A DNA stretch of 64,000 bases from Marsupella aquatica (GCA_973895155.1 OZ316892.1:8618001-8682000), one strand, 5' to 3'; counted from the stretch's first letter, positions 33,501 through 47,260 are shown. Notes: generated from the letters alone by a model not told the origin. Numbers and translations: made by a program.

Positions 33501-36500
33501 GACTGTAGGCAGAAAATGGATTCTACCAGAATCGCAGGCTAGCTGCGGACGGGCTACAGGTGATAATAATCCTCTTATCAGTACACTGTCAAAAATGTCA
33601 ACTTATAGCAAATTTTGACGTTTCCTAGGATACAGATTCTAGACATTGAGCAAAAACAAATCATGTATTTGATGAGGGAGACTTGCAGTTGATGTACAAA
33701 CAAGTATGCTTGCAACATTAAGGAGCTGGTTTTGATCAAAAACAGACATTTTGACGCAGGTAGTTGTGGCTGTACATAACAGTCTGAATAAGGACATTAA
33801 GCTCCAATCTGGATCCCAAACAAATCATACTCGACCAATAGCTTACAACTGCTCAACGCGACATTCAGTAATTCTAGTTCTTCGATTACGTACGAGGACA
33901 TGAGGAACTCAAGGTTTTATTTGAGAAAAATGAGACCGGTCCTGGAAGAGTCACTTTTTCTCTACAAAAATCCTAGAAAGGACTGCAGTGATTGAAGTTT
34001 TACAAAGCACCTCACGATATTATCCGAGAAGATTGAGGATGCTACTGCGTACGTCGCATTTTCATTGAAAAAACCCCGATAGAGATATAACCAAGAAAAT
34101 TCAGTTCGTACATTTCATGAGAATTTCTCCTTATATTCTCCAATTGTTTTCTAGCATCAACTGCCATTTAATTCGAGAATAGTATGACTTAAACGTGAGA
34201 AGGTCACAGCAGGTGGAATTCACAATTGCATTACATTTCTCATCTTGAGAAAAAATAACAATCTACCCGAACGCAAAACGGACGATAAGAAGAGTAGGGA
34301 GAATACAGTCAACTCCAGAGGCCATTCTCCTGTAGTACATCAGCTCTCAACTGACAAACATCGGGTACTTGTAAGAGATTCAATTACCTAATAAAAATCT
34401 GCATCCTGGGCACTTTGTATAGAATTGAAACATACGCCCGAAGACTGTAGTCCATAGGAACTTCAGTGGTGTTGGGCTGGATCATCAAAACAGGGCCCGT
34501 CATCAGACTACATAAACAACCTAATTCGGTACGTGCGCAGGTTACCAAGGGTCAGAAGCAACAAATGCATTCACCCCGCTGCTCTAGACAAATTTCATAG
34601 CAGCTTCTGATTTGTGTGGTGCGTCAGGATTCGGAACAATCCATGCCTTCAGCGCTAACAGTTTTTTCCTTAATTCTCGACATACCTGTATCTGTTCTGA
34701 TGCTGAGACTCACAACTTCAGGGCTAACCGAGGACGCTCTAGTGTAGTATGCACACTTTTATCCATCTAGCTCCCTTCGAATACACGAGAAGACCCGTGG
34801 CAATCTAATCTTCAGTACACAACACCCACTACGATTGTTTACGACCTTTGGCCAGATATAGAACTTACCTGATTTGGACGAAGCTGCTGAAAGTGAGATG
34901 AGTTGATTTCAGAAGTTATCCGTATGTCATGTGGATCTGTTTTAAAGTCCAGCTCGAGTACCCCTTCATGCTTTCGTAAATTGGATATAATTAGGATCTG
35001 ACAGAGCAACAGAATATACACATGTAAATGAACCAGAGTTTAGACCCGTATTACAAAGTGTTCAAAAAGTCAAATAAACACCATACAAAACATCAATTCA
35101 CCTAAAAACCTTATGCAGGAGAGATTCCGTACTGCGCCTGTGACAGGGATAGCCTCCAGTTGTGCCAGCAGACTCTCCTCGTCCGGAAAGATCGAGTAGT
35201 TACATATAGCCCTCAGACTTTCCTCAATTTCTAAATCATACGGGGATAGACGGTCTATTTTCCAGTTAAGGTTATTTCTCCATGAACCAAGGATCCTGCT
35301 TTGGGTCCAAAATTGGCATAGTATGCTGGAAGATGTAAATCAGTGCAACTAAGGGCTGCTAAACCCAACGATTTGGGCATGTTAGCCGGCATCATACTCA
35401 AAAGGATACTTCCATTTAAGTCCCATGACACTTGTGGGATAAGAATATCTTCAGCTCCTGTGTCACCCTGTAGAACAATTTTCGTCCAACAAAACCTTAA
35501 AGAAAAAGCTCCAGCCTTGCCAGTTCTAAAGTCCGTATCAAACCCCAACAAAACCGAGAAAAAATAAAATGAGCTACTATCCATGAAAATGGGTTTATGT
35601 TTGCATCCAATTACCAAAAATGTTTGTGATAGAAATCCAGCTGTCATGCTGTCAGCGCACTTTGTCAGTACAAGGACATCGCTCCCCAATCGCATTGTTC
35701 CTGACTGTACACAAAAAGCGCACAACAAACCTAATCAGTCACGCTCGGGTCGAGATATCCACCTTACTGTTAGATGTCTGAGTTGGTCTCGAGACGCCAC
35801 AGGGTTTTACCAACCGAGCATCACGATCAACTACCCATCCACGGGTCTAAATTATCTCTGACTCCGGGACTCCTGGTACAGGACTGGAACTAGTTTAGAC
35901 GTCCTTTTCCGAAACATATTTGTGCAAGGTGCTTACCTTGAAGCCATTGCCATGCTTCCCAATCGACCTGTCTCCAGGAGCCATTTGCTGCCATCATCAG
36001 AGATAATAACGGTATCTCAGAGACCAAACACAAGTAAGTTATCCGAGAGCTCATGGGGATTCAAAACGACTTTGAAGGATTTCTTAAGATCAGCAAAACC
36101 TAGGATGGCTTAAGCATCCAATGGAACGAACCTTTTTGGAATGTCCAAAACTCAACATTTTGTGGAGCTTCTCCGGAAGTAAACCACACCCATTGTCCAT
36201 AAAGACTAGGCATGGCTGGCCGTTGAATTCCTTCATGTCAATGCAGAATTGAGATGCACTGACATCGGGATCAATGGCATTGTCGATGAGCCTACAATAT
36301 AAACCACCCACATAGGTTCCAAGGACAACACGCTAGTCACTTTCACAGAATTTGAAATGCTATCTCAGAAATCCGTGCTCGAAATTGATGAACAAAACAC
36401 TCGGATACAGAAGTCCGGAAGCTTGAAGGAGTAAGTCCGTTGAAGGAAACGGTAGTTAAAAGTGAAACGCGGGTCCTATCAGAGAAGGTTGTATATTTTA

Positions 36501-36667
36501 TGCGGCATTTAAAGAACAGAGTATGACGAAATTACAGCGACGAGCAACTATCGTTTTAAAACATACTCAGCAATTGCGCCAAAGACCCATCGATGGCTGG
36601 TGCTGTTGCTGTGCAGGAACTTTGGATGAGTCGTGCAATGCTTCACATGGTTGTAAATGTCCACCAT
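27579..36667 (-). CDS. MORC-family ATPase with CW zinc finger (multi-exon; 3' end uncertain)
   Basis: Chromatin-compacting GHKL ATPase of the Microrchidia family, nuclear. Start ATG 36667 gives MVDIYNHVKH then HPKFLHSNSTSHRW. Exons read cleanly: 36667-36567, 36291-36132 (ELIDNAIDPDVSA; DNGCGLLPEKLHKMLSFG), 35987-35937 (SIGKHGNGFK), 35704-35615 (SGTMRLGSDVLVLTK), from 35467, 35295-35110, 34997-34869, 34507-34388 (PMDYSLRAYVSILY), 33413-33309, 33141-33066 (MMLYHRNRLIKAY), 32963-32874 (GVIGLAEADFLQPTHNKQ), 32599-32532, 32383-32275. The CW finger spans two exons, 32006-31927 and 31175-31094: W-VQCDNPACLKWR...DIW-YCEYHPD. Coiled-coil exons follow at 30863-30780, ~30555-30454 and 30329-30189, then low-complexity exons 29989-29672, ~29558-29445 and 29158-28623, a tentative exon 28268-28016, and a helical exon 27692-27579. 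No stop breaks the core. The junction between 35467 and 35295 and the last exons are unresolved. Confidence 0.88.
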
Positions 36668-37375
36668 TTTCAGATTTCCTGCAGAATTCACATCCTCAAA
36701 ATCATTGAGAATTCATTCTGCACAGGCTCCTAAGAACATTCCCACCCAAATACCAGTGTCGTCCAGGGGCAGCAGAAGACATTCCCAAAAGAAGGGCTCT
36801 CCCTAACAAAACCGTCCGTTCGGCCGCAAGGGCCCTTGTCCGCAGGGAGAAATCGCACAGGTTCAGAAACCAGGCAGGATTCCTAATCTTTGCCTAGTCC
36901 TTGTCAGACCATGATGACTGGGAGTCCCGATTGCCGCAGAGACAATCAAGTGAACTGCAAGAGCCAGCCATCATTGCAGAAATTTCAGTACGTCAAATTT
37001 AAAGATCACTGAATTCAAACGATCATTAGATGCTCGAAAAGCCCATGCACCGACAAGAGTGTTTGTAAGGCTAAGATTTCTGTGCTGGATTTCGACAAAA
37101 TGCTCAAACCTAATGTAGTAGCGAAGACAGATTGTGAGCAGACCGAGCTGGGACTTTTTGCGGGAGCTTGGAAAAATGCTTTGACCTGGTTGGGAACGAG
37201 TTGAACGAGGCAAAGTTTTAATTCAAAGAGCTCAAATTGCTGTGCGGAGCTTCAACCTACTGTTGCAGTGCCAATGAATAGACGAATCACACGAGCGCTC
37301 CCACAGACTGAGTGAGAGATGGAGAGAGCTCACAACGAAAGGTGAGGCACCTTCTCAATCATACTCAACGAGAGA
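36668..37375. other. Upstream region of the MORC gene
   Basis: Likely 5' UTR and promoter side. A minus-strand frame at 36971-37213 is open, but its first codon is TTG and it has no MORC similarity. ATGATG at 36974 (minus) could start a short upstream peptide. Confidence 0.35.
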
Positions 37376-37380
37376 ACCAG

Positions 37381-37457
37381 CTGGCTTTAGTTCAGTTCGT
37401 CAGGAGATGAGCCTGGATCTGAGAGGTCCCACGTTCAATTCCCCGTCCAACCACGGC
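37381..37457 (+). repeat. tRNA-like sequence (possible SINE head)
   Basis: TTTAGTTCAGTTCGTCAGG resembles a pol III A box and CACGTTCAATTCCCC a B box, about 45 bp apart. The acceptor stem does not pair well, so this is more likely a tRNA-derived SINE head or pseudo-tRNA than a functional tRNA. Confidence 0.4.
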
Positions 37458-37600
37458 GACGGTGAAACTCAAAGCTTCGAATTGCGACCGTTAATTGTTT
37501 TCCCAGCGAGGTATTGTCCAAACTCCTGTACAGTCCTGCACCCTAAGCTCCTGTTGGAAACTTAGAGTTAGAACGGGGTGAAATGTCTCACATGATTTTG

Positions 37601-38020
37601 CCTTGGTCTTGACTGGGGCGTCTCAAAGGTCACAATTTTATGGATCTTAACTATGGAGTTTAGGTTCAACACAAAAAGTTATGGGCTACCAAATTCATGG
37701 TCCATAATTGGCCAAAGTTATTGATCACCAAATTCATGGTCCATAACTGGCCCTAACTTGTTCTTGTCCAAACTAGGGTGTCTCAAAGCTCACAATTTTA
37801 TGGATCTCTGCAGTTAAGGTTACCAACACAAAAAGTTATGGATACCAAATTCATGGTCAGATAATTGGCCAAAGTTATTGACTAACAAATTGATGGTCCA
37901 TAACTGGCCTTAACTTGTTCTTGTCCAAACTAGGGTGTCTCAAGGCCCTAGTTAACTCTGGAGTTAAGGTGACCAACACAAAAAGTTATGGACTACCAAA
38001 TTCATGGTTCATAACTTTTT
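37601..38020. repeat. Tandem repeat, ~150-170-bp unit
   Basis: About 2.5 units built of GGGTGTCTCAAAG, CACAATTTTATGGATC, CAACACAAAAAGTTATG, ACCAAATTCATGGTC and TAACTTGTTCTTGTCC. Confidence 0.85.
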
Positions 38021-38264
38021 GCCATGAGTATTGGTCACATGCCATTACCATTAGCCAGTGTAGAGGCTAGTAGAAAAAAAATTTAAGAAACTTTTACTTA
38101 ACCCTGTGAAAAGTTAGGACCATTTTTTATGACCAGAAACTATCATCTATAATTTTGAAGCTTTGAGAAGCTCTACTACAGTACTAGACTGTATAGTCCA
38201 AACCTTAGAGTTCAAACTGGGTGAAATGTTTGAAATGAAGGGTGATCACTCTTCTTAAGCCTGG

Positions 38265-38635
38265 AAACAAGTAACATTGAACTCTTGCACTCATACAAAT
38301 TGACTCATGAAACTCTGGTTGCGACAATTCTGCATTGGCCCATGCATTGGCCCACCTTGGTCTATGTCCAAACTACAACACTGAAAAGGAGTAACATTGA
38401 ATTCTCGCACTCACACAAATTGACTCAAGAAACTCTGGTTATGACCCGCTTTGCCTCGGCCCAACTCGGTCTATGTCCAAACCCATGTTCAAACTACAGT
38501 ACCGTACAGTCAAAACCTTAGAGTCGACCGGATGAAATGAAGGGTGATCATTCCTTTTACTCTTGAAAAAAGAGTAACCTTACATTTTTGCAACCATGCA
38601 GATTGACTCATGAAACTCTGGTTGAGATCATGCGA
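38265..38635. repeat. Tandem repeat (GAGTAACATTGAA unit)
   Basis: Three diverged units carrying AGTAACATTGAA, CACTCA(T/C)ACAAATTGACTCA and GAAACTCTGGTT. The blocks AAACCTTAGAGT and GATGAAATGAAGGGTGATCA also recur. Confidence 0.8.
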
Positions 38636-38639
38636 CAGT

Positions 38640-41600
38640 GCTTTGAACTCAAAATTGCCTCATTCTTAAGGTTGTCTGGTTTTGCTATGCAGAACTGCCA
38701 TTAACTTAGAGCTAAGCACTTTAGAAGCCCTTCTGGCAATTTCAGCCCTTGTTTGGATCCCGAATAGTGCAAGTGAGAAAGAAGCTTGTCTCACCCTGGC
38801 TCCGTGCCTACACAACAGTCACCTCATCCCAATTTGGCCATATTAAGTACAACTCTCTAATCATTCATAAAGTTGACGCTTACTTTGAATCCTGAATTTT
38901 GGTGTAAAGAAATAATTTGACAAACCCTGGTGAAGCACCTGTCCAACATGAGACCTCGATCCACCATGTTGCACCATTTTTGTGAAAATGTCCTACAATA
39001 GTGGAGAAGGCTGGCATAGCACAGGAGGGCAACTACTGGAAAGTGAAAAAAAGGAAGTTTTGGACAAGGGTATAGAGCCAGTGATGGAAAATAAGGTACT
39101 TTAATATTTTTTTGCCTCAAAAAATGTTCAAATAGTGTTTGTAATATATCAAGGCTGATTGTCTACATTGTTATAGTAGGCATCTTACTAATAATTCGTG
39201 AACGGAAGCTACCTTTAAGGCCTACACTCTAGACTGTGACTCTATTTTAACTCATAAAACACAAAGGGAAAGATTAACCAAAAGGGAAAAATACCGAAAC
39301 AGCCGGGACTCTTATTTGTGCAATCTACTTTTTTGTCCCCATCTCCCTCTCCCGTTTCAAGGAACGAGTAGTCAAGGCTAATCAAGGGAATGACAAAAGA
39401 GAAATTAAAACAGATCTGTGTTGTGTCTACATCAAAGATTTATGGACTGTACAAACTTTGCATCACTTGCAAATCACAACCCATCAAAGATCTACTTCTA
39501 TGGTGTGTTTCACACAAATAACACTTATTTTCCTAGATATATGTGTACAATTTTTTGGTGGGAAAATCTAACTGTCTTGATGTCTTGCCTAGACATCTAA
39601 TTGTCTTGATGCCCATGCGTGTGCCATTCTGCCCATTCGGGGCAGATCCCAAACGGTCTGTCCTGGACTCGCATGGAGGAACAACCCGGCCTCTACAGGG
39701 CCCAGCTAACCTGGTTGCTGCAGCATAGCCCCACTCCCCCTCCAGCCCTAGAATCATGCAGCACGCTGCTGCATTTGGCCACTGCTGTGAGCTGCGCCCC
39801 AACCCTGCACCTTTTTGGCTACCATAGCCACACCGTGCTCGCCCCCAAAGCCCTTGTGCTCACCCTTGCTGCTCAACTTGCTGTTGCTATTGCTAAGAGA
39901 CTTGTTGAGAGACTCGTTGCTCGCCTTGCTCCTATCGATGCTTGACTTGCTGCTATTGGTGCTCGACTTCCTGCTATTGCTGCTTCACTCGTTGTTGAAG
40001 CTTGGTGCTCACTTCTCACCTTGCTATCTTGATTTGCTTGGCAATTCTACTGCACAATTGTTCCCACATTTGAGATTGATGTGCTCCTGTTTATGCAGCT
40101 TGAGCTTGAACAGGAAAGCTTGGAGTCGTTGCTCCTCTCAATTTGTCTCTACGTAGTTTTTGAGTTGTCCCAACTAATCTTGGTTGTGTTGTGAGGTGCA
40201 AGATCTGTTGCAATCCCGGCTTGAGTGTTGGAGCTGCGAGTCTGTTGTGTTGCTTGCCTCTATTGTGGTGGATCACAAATGCAAGTTTGTTGTTGCTTCT
40301 AGTCAACTGTGGATTTGTGCTCCATTTTTGCTCACTTACATGATCAATTTGTGTTTTAGCCTGACCAAGGGAGGTAACTTGTTGCTCCTTTCTTTATGTT
40401 AGGGTGACTGAACAAGATGGTCTGGTTATGAATCGGCCCCATTTGCATTCACGATCACATTGTAAGAATTTCTCCTTTATTTTGTGGTGCAGAAATTTTT
40501 GGCTTTGGTGCTGCAAATTTTTGTAGCGAGACAACAACACAGATTGAACTTCAAACATTTGCTAAGGACAGTCCTACATTGGATCCATACTGTCAAATGT
40601 GAATTTTCTTTGAATGTTGGGCAGCATATGTGATATGTGACACCGTGTTTGCTTTTGTGTTCAAAAATATGGTACCAATTAGAAAGTGATTGTCACATTG
40701 ACTAAACAGGGCAATGGGGCATTCAATTTGAGTTGGCAGGGTCCTACTGGTGTTGAGGGTGCTCCACCCACTGTGCGCTCTATCACATGGATTCTTTGTT
40801 CCACTTCAGTTTAGGGGTTGTTTTGTCAATTTTCATGGTCTGGTTCCCAAGTTATACACTCATTGTAATTCATGGGACTTGGAAGCAAGACACTTACAAA
40901 GAGAAACTATTATCTAAACTCAACACAAAAATTGACATAGCAGTCAAAATTGTCATAGTGTACCCCTCAAGTCTAATCATGCAAAACGTCACAAAACCAA
41001 GTTGAAAGACTATAGGTGCTGGGTCTTAGCAAAGAATACAATATTAGGATGGAGGTACACAAACATAAATTTTCCCTATACAAAGACTCATTGACAAATT
41101 TCCATTCACATGAGATATGCTAGCCGAGGTCTTCTTAGATGGAGGTGTTACTCTCTTGGTTACTCCATTTGTACGCTGGTTGAATATGGAGACAATACTT
41201 TGATGGTAATGTCTCAACAAGATGCCATAAAATCATCCTGCAAAAACCTTAGTCTCATTAGAATTCTATGAACATACTATATCCTTATATTTTCTCTTGG
41301 CCATCATACCTAGCAGTTTTTTACCTCATGGACGTGACACTCCATAAATGCGTTCACTTGTTACGTCCTTCCAACTAGTGGTCCTCTGAGTGGTTTGCTC
41401 CACCAATATTTGTGTCTGAGGAGGCACTCCTTAATAGTAGTGTTCACGGGTGTGCAATCATATACCTTCCAGACATGTCTTATGATATTCTCATTTCAAT
41501 CCATGACAACACAACACAAATGGGACTCATGACTAGATGAGAAATGAATGTGCTTTGTCACATACTTGCCCATGAAGGAATGGTAGGTCTATGACATGAC

Positions 41601-41990
41601 TCTCTCTCGGGCCATGGTATAAAACCTCATTTTCTTGAGAATAATATATTTTTTAATTTTATGAACTTTTTGTATGGCCTTATGAGTCTCGCCACCTACA
41701 TGTACAAAAAAAGTCAATAATAAGTCATGCATAACATTCAACCATGTTTACCCAAATAAGTCATAATTCACAATAGAATTACACAAGGCAACACCAAATT
41801 TATAATTCTCATAGTAACGATCAAGTTGGATGGTTCTACGCTCATCAAGATTCTGACATGGTCGGTCAGATAGTCTTGCACATAATCTTTGATTGTTGGC
41901 CCAATGATCATCATAGTTGCCAAATTCAAAGGCCAAGGATGCAACATCTCCCCCATTGCATAATGACATTCCAAGTACTTAGTTTTGTGA
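38640..41990. other. Gene-poor stretch
   Basis: No supported gene. A Leu-rich plus-strand frame (39815-40156) comes from an irregular CTTGCTGCT-type repeat near 39860-40010. The rest is AT-rich with scattered short frames. Confidence 0.4.
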
Positions 41991-42064
41991 AATAACATCT
42001 AAACTCATCCCACAATTACTACACCCACAACTCTAAAAGCCTAAAATTCACACCTTATCCAACA

Positions 42065-43573
42065 TTATGCATACGTGCTCTTACACTGACAACAACATAC
42101 GTAAAACCATATCTTCAGCTTTGTGGCAATGTTATGCTGAGACAAATCTAGGTACTTGAGGCCATGTGTCAGAATATGTATCAATTCTCCAGGTGTCAGC
42201 CCATGCATGTCACCAATTTTATGGACCAGTGCTTCCTTCCTAACGGCAGAGTACTCTCTCACACCCCTAGACTTCAACAAATCCTACAACTTCTTAGCCG
42301 TAACTATTTGCAACTCAGAATGCAATGCAACTATATCAATGTCAATGGTCATAGTGTAGGTGGCACTCACCATTTTCTCCACAAACTTCTTGATAAGGTT
42401 TTTGGCCTTGTGCCCCTTGTGGTTCCTAATCTCCATGTTCTCCACAATGTTATCAATAGTGGCCTTGTCATCATGCATAACCTGATTAATAAAGATCCCT
42501 ATCTCTCTCAAATTATCCAGTGCCCTTTGAGTACCGTACCCTCAATGTGCCAAGCATTTTTTTCTTCTCTCTTGGTAATTGTAACCATCTCAATTACCCT
42601 GTTATCTTCAATATTGAGACGTGGTACCATGATAATTACTCCAAGAAGAATATCATCAAGTATTTAAGTACACTACTAATCCAAGGACTGTCATTACAAA
42701 CTATATACAAACTATGAGAACCAAATCAAATAAAAAATTGGTAAGAAGAGCATGATCCTTGAGTACCCAAAAAAATTAAGTAGGGTCCCTAACAATCAAT
42801 TACTTACCAATGTGAGTCGCTCGGCTCTGCTTAATGTCATACTTCAACTGCTGCCACATATGATTCTTGTTTTCATTCCATTGTTGTCTTACAGTTGCTA
42901 TATATCCATCCACAGGTCGACCACGACCACTTTGAAAGTTGTGCCAATGGACTACAATAAGGACATGTAAGCCAATATGTGTTGCAACAACAACCAATGA
43001 GGTATAGGTGAGGTCTATACAAAGGGTGGAATGATACAATTGGGGGATAATCATAGGAAAATACCTCCTAGACTCATTCTTGCGTGTAATCAAAGTCCAA
43101 CCATGACCAACCTCCCTACAATCAATGTGAATTAACCAAAGTTGATGCAACTCAGTAACTCGCTCAACACTTGGAGCCCTCAAACATTCATGTATATGAC
43201 ATCAAGGTAGTAGCCTGTCCACAAAAGTAGTCACTAGGTTGCAATGTTGCTGGAAGATGAGGTGCGATATTGTTGGAATATAGTTGCAACACGAGGTGCT
43301 GCTCTCCAACTGAGTCGGTTGTGTGTTCGGAGGTCCTATACGTTGAGAGTCAGGAACTAGAGAAGACAAAGGGCCTTCAATTGGAGCCGGTCTTGTAGGT
43401 TGAGAGTTAGGGACAATGGACGGCTCCTGGTACAAGAAACCCAAAAACTTGATGGTCAAACATTTTCCCTTTTGTTTATAATTACAAAAAAATAGAATCC
43501 TAGAATGGTGGAAGAAGAGGACTCGTACTTGGAAGATACCCTCATCCACAATGATGCTTGCTCTTAAAGCCAC
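42065..43573 (-). pseudogene. Decayed ORF cluster with SAP-like motif (probably transposon-derived)
   Basis: Minus-strand frames 43573-43202, 43183-42800, 42511-42284 and 42280-42065 lie in a row. The last two are one frame split by a single TAG near 42282 (TAKKL-stop-DLLKSRG). Across the stop the peptide LLKSRGVREYSAVRKEALVH looks like a SAP-type DNA-binding helix pair. Upstream frames have basic residues (RGRPVDGYI; QLKYDIKQSR) but no catalytic motif I recognise. Low-copy host gene remnant is the alternative. Confidence 0.35.
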
Positions 43574-43599
43574 AAGAGTATCTTGATCATCATCACGAT

Positions 43600-44870
43600 A
43601 AAATTTTCATCTTTGGCATCTAAAGCATATTGCTCAACAATCTCCTCCTCCAAGAGCATATCCTCTAAGACATGTGATTCCGTAGCATCCTAGATAATGT
43701 TATTGGAATCACAGACGATAAAGAAACAATGAAAATAATAGATTTTAATTCTGGGAAATGTGATGACACGGTTATGTGGTAACCCAAACCCTAAAGATGA
43801 CCCAATAAATCAAATTCTAGTTTAGAAGTAATGTTTGACATTATCTATGTTAGAAATATAGTTTACAATAAAAATATTTACCCTAATTTATTACTTTGAT
43901 ATTGTGCTAAGAAAGTGTATTATAATCTTCTGGTTTATAGTGTGTACCCTAATTGGCATTGTGTTAGTAATAATTTCTCTAATTTTTTGACCATAATTTT
44001 AAGGTTTGGTATTATTAGATATGTTATGTGTGCTCTAATTACAAACCCTCATTAGGGGTCTCTTGCAAATTCTCTGGCACTAGGATGCGCCACATCATCA
44101 AGGATTATGACAAATAGGTCAGAGCAGGTTTCCTATAAAACAAAAAGGGCTCTATCATGTTTGTGGCAAAAGCAACGTAATTTTTGGGGTGCCATGCCGT
44201 AACTATTAAGCATAAAAAAGGAATACAAGGAAAGAGATAACATATTTTTTGGTGTAACTATATTAGTTACCATGTGAGTATGTTAGAATTGCTTTAGTAT
44301 GTCTCTAAATGCCTCTAAAATAGAGCAAGTAAGTAACATAAAGTAAAGTAACATCACACATGATGCTCTCTAAAACCCTCGGGGGTTTCACTTTCACAAA
44401 AATGACATATCACGTGTGACGAAGGATAGGATCATTTTATTGGTTCTAAGAGAAAACTTAAGAATTTTTTTAGAAGAACAATAGAGTCTTTTAAATTCAA
44501 TTTTGAGACTGATAAGAACATTAGGGTTTTTTAATCCAATTTTTGGAATATTCCAAGAATATTCCAACTCTATAGGGGATATTTTTTTTAATCTTATATT
44601 TTAGGGGGTCCAAGGCCTAAAAAGGTCGCAGGTGATGGGGAGGTCCCCATATAGTGAGACCTCCGAGCGAAAACAGTTTGCAAATGAGGCATTAGTCTAG
44701 CCACATTGCCCCTTTGCCCCCACGTCCCACTTCCCAACTACCTGTGACACCTGAAACTCTAGATTTATGCAATGAGTAGTGAGGAGTTGGTGGTTATTTT
44801 TGGTTATGTTTTGGCACCTCAATAGGGAGAGCAATCGTAGATGAAAAACATTATTTCACACTTACACAGT
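43600..44870. other. AT-rich stretch without a recognised gene
   Basis: Only very short frames; poly-T/A runs at 44590 and 44520. I see nothing to annotate. Confidence 0.4.
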
Positions 44871-44877
44871 GCATGAG

Positions 44878-44941
44878 AAGGGATTGAACTTTGAACCTGC
44901 ACGTAGGGAGGCAGAAGTGCTAACCAATAAACTATGAGGAA
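44878..44941 (-). repeat. tRNA-like sequence (possible SINE head)
   Basis: On the minus strand, CATAGTTTATTGGTTAGCAC looks like a D-arm/A box and GCAGGTTCAAAGTTCAATCC like a T-arm/B box, with a plausible anticodon-arm interval. Acceptor pairing is poor. Confidence 0.45.
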
Positions 44942-45464
44942 TCTTCAATGTAGAGTAACTATGAACTATACATAAAGTAGTCCATACGATGCAATCCTAA
45001 CCGGCCCAATCTATGCCCTTGCTTGACCTGCTATGGGTGGATTCTCGCACAGGTTTCTTGGCCTGGTCACTCGATGGTAATCCGGGCCACCTGTCTCTAC
45101 CAAAAAATTCAAAATTCAAATTAATTGGCCTCCACCCTTTTATTTTATTTTATTATTATTTTCAAAAAAACCACACCCCTAAAAGCAGGGGAGCAAGGAA
45201 AGGGGCAAACCCCAACAAACCCCAACAAACCCAAGGAAAAAACCACAAGGGCAGGGGAGGCAACAGAAAAAACAGCCCCGAAGGCCAAACTAAACAATCC
45301 AGAAGGACCACATCCTTCGCCGTTCTCTAGTACCAACCTGACTATGATGACTCTAGCGGAGCTTGCTCCTAGTTCTAATCCATTGCGGGTACCTATTAGA
45401 TCCCTTCGTCATCATTACCAAGAGAAACCGGACTATCAATTTGCGCCCACAACTCAAGCACTAC

Positions 45465-45950
45465 CTAAAGTTGCTCAATAGTTTCCTGAAGATGTTTTCC
45501 TTTCTTCTGAGAGTGGCAAGTGGTCACCATGGAATTCAAGTGCATTTTAGTGTTGCGGAGCACTACCCATCCAGGAAGTCTTCCCAAAAACTGAGAATAA
45601 GTGGCTTTATTCAGTTCATTCCAGATGCTATGATAGAGTTCCATAAGAATCAGCAATGGTCCTAGTTTCCATTTGTGTTTCAAGATGACATGGTTAACAA
45701 CATCAAAGAGTGATCTGTTGTTAAATTGTAAAGCAGGGGAGCCGTGCAGTAGATGTTGGATCTCTTTCCACCTCTTGACAACTTCTCCACAGCTGAAGAA
45801 AAGGTGTTTGATATGCTCAAATCTCAATTTACATCTAGTGCAAATTCCATGTGAAACCTTCCAATGACTTCCCCTTCCGTTCGTGTAGAAGCCGTGGTTA
45901 AGTAGATTTGGCCTCCACCAATCACATTGCTTGGATTATTTTTTCACAAT
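45465..45950 (-). pseudogene. LINE fragment: zinc-binding C-terminal region of non-LTR reverse transcriptase
   Basis: Continuous minus frame from about 45950 carries HGFYTNGRGSHW, then CTRCKLRFEHIKHLFFSCG and EVVKRWKEIQHLL. This is the zf-RVT pattern (C-x2-C...H-x3-FF-x-C) found at the end of plant L1-like LINE pol proteins. The RT catalytic part is absent, so this is a 5'-truncated or eroded copy, the usual fate of LINEs. Confidence 0.7.
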
Positions 45951-45959
45951 TTTCCCTCA

Positions 45960-47260
45960 ATTTTCATCATTTGATAATCTGGTTTTTCCTTAGACATAAA
46001 ACCTGCATTTTGAGCCATAGATTGGCTCATTTGATAAACGGGCGAGAATGATCAGGCTCCCAATCGGAGGGCTGCGGAAGGGCACTCATTAGCGGATGCG
46101 ACATTCATGCTTTGGGAGTGAGTACTCCAGGTCACCCGAAGTACGTATATAGTGAATTGTGGTTTAAGTGATGTGCATTGCACAGAGTTTGTGCTTTGGT
46201 GCAGGAGATAATCGACAAGTAGAATGTTGGGTGAAAACTAAGGAGAGATGAAAGAAAGGGCAAAAGTTTGGAGGGTGGAAAGCCAAGGCAAAAGTTCCAA
46301 GACAAATGGTTAGCACAGTTGAAAGGAAGTGAGGGAGTGGGACTGGTTAGAAAGGCCGCCAAAACTCTCTCTTCAGGTAAGTTGCATATTTCTTTAGATT
46401 TGCATTATGACTTTGGTGGCCTATCCAATAACTGATGCCTTTGAACACAACTAAGTCATTGATGTCAACCTGTCATTTGTTATTAGCAATCATGCATGCA
46501 ACCCACACACTTGATGAGTGATTGTTAACATTGGTGGCAAAGTTGGTGGTGTCCAATCCACAATCAAGCTTGACAGACCCATAAGAATGTTGAACACTGG
46601 TCACACAATGGCAAAAGACCTGTGCCACACAAAGGACTCCAATATCCATTGAGGATGCCCGTTAGTTAGCCTACCTTGATGAGACTGTCATACTCTCAGT
46701 ACAAGTCTCTTGCCCCTATGAAATAGACTATAGGGAATGAGACATCAGAAAGTATAATACAAGGTCAGGCTTGTTCATAAGGTGGTTGCCTTCAAATTTT
46801 ACAGTTTGATTTTCAAGAAAGTAAAAGGATCAGGCCAAAGAGAATTGAAAGACCAAAAAATAATTACATTTAATTAGTGTGAAGGAAAGAGTGACACAGT
46901 TTTCCAAGCAAGTAAAAAGGGGATCTACTAATGCATGAGAATCAAGTACTTTGTGTACCACCCATGCATAGGAAGGCATCCATGCATAAAAAATGCTCCT
47001 CACTCTACCAACCATGCACAAGAAGTACCTCATGATACTGTGTAATAATAGGAGTTTAATTGATTGCAAGTATTACATAATTAATAAGATAGTGCAAAGT
47101 GTAATCAATGAAAGAAACAGGAGACCAAAGAGTACTGCAAAAAGAGGGAAGAGAGGAGTGGGGGTAGGTGGGTTAAGGTTTAAAAGGAAAAGAAAAAAAA
47201 AAAAATGGGAAAAAACAAAGAAAACAAAACATCTTACTTGGTAGTACTTGGTTGTTGTGG
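45960..47260. other. Gene-poor stretch
   Basis: No supported gene. An A-rich run at 47180-47235 gives a short Lys-rich plus frame and a Phe-rich minus frame, both compositional. Confidence 0.4.

Noticed and set aside
36971-37213. First exon of MORC starting at 37213
   Set aside because: The first codon is TTG, not ATG, and ATG 36667 already gives a MORC-like N-terminus in the right phase.
39815-40156. Leu-rich plus-strand ORF
   Set aside because: Derived from an irregular CTTGCTGCT repeat; no protein-like pattern.
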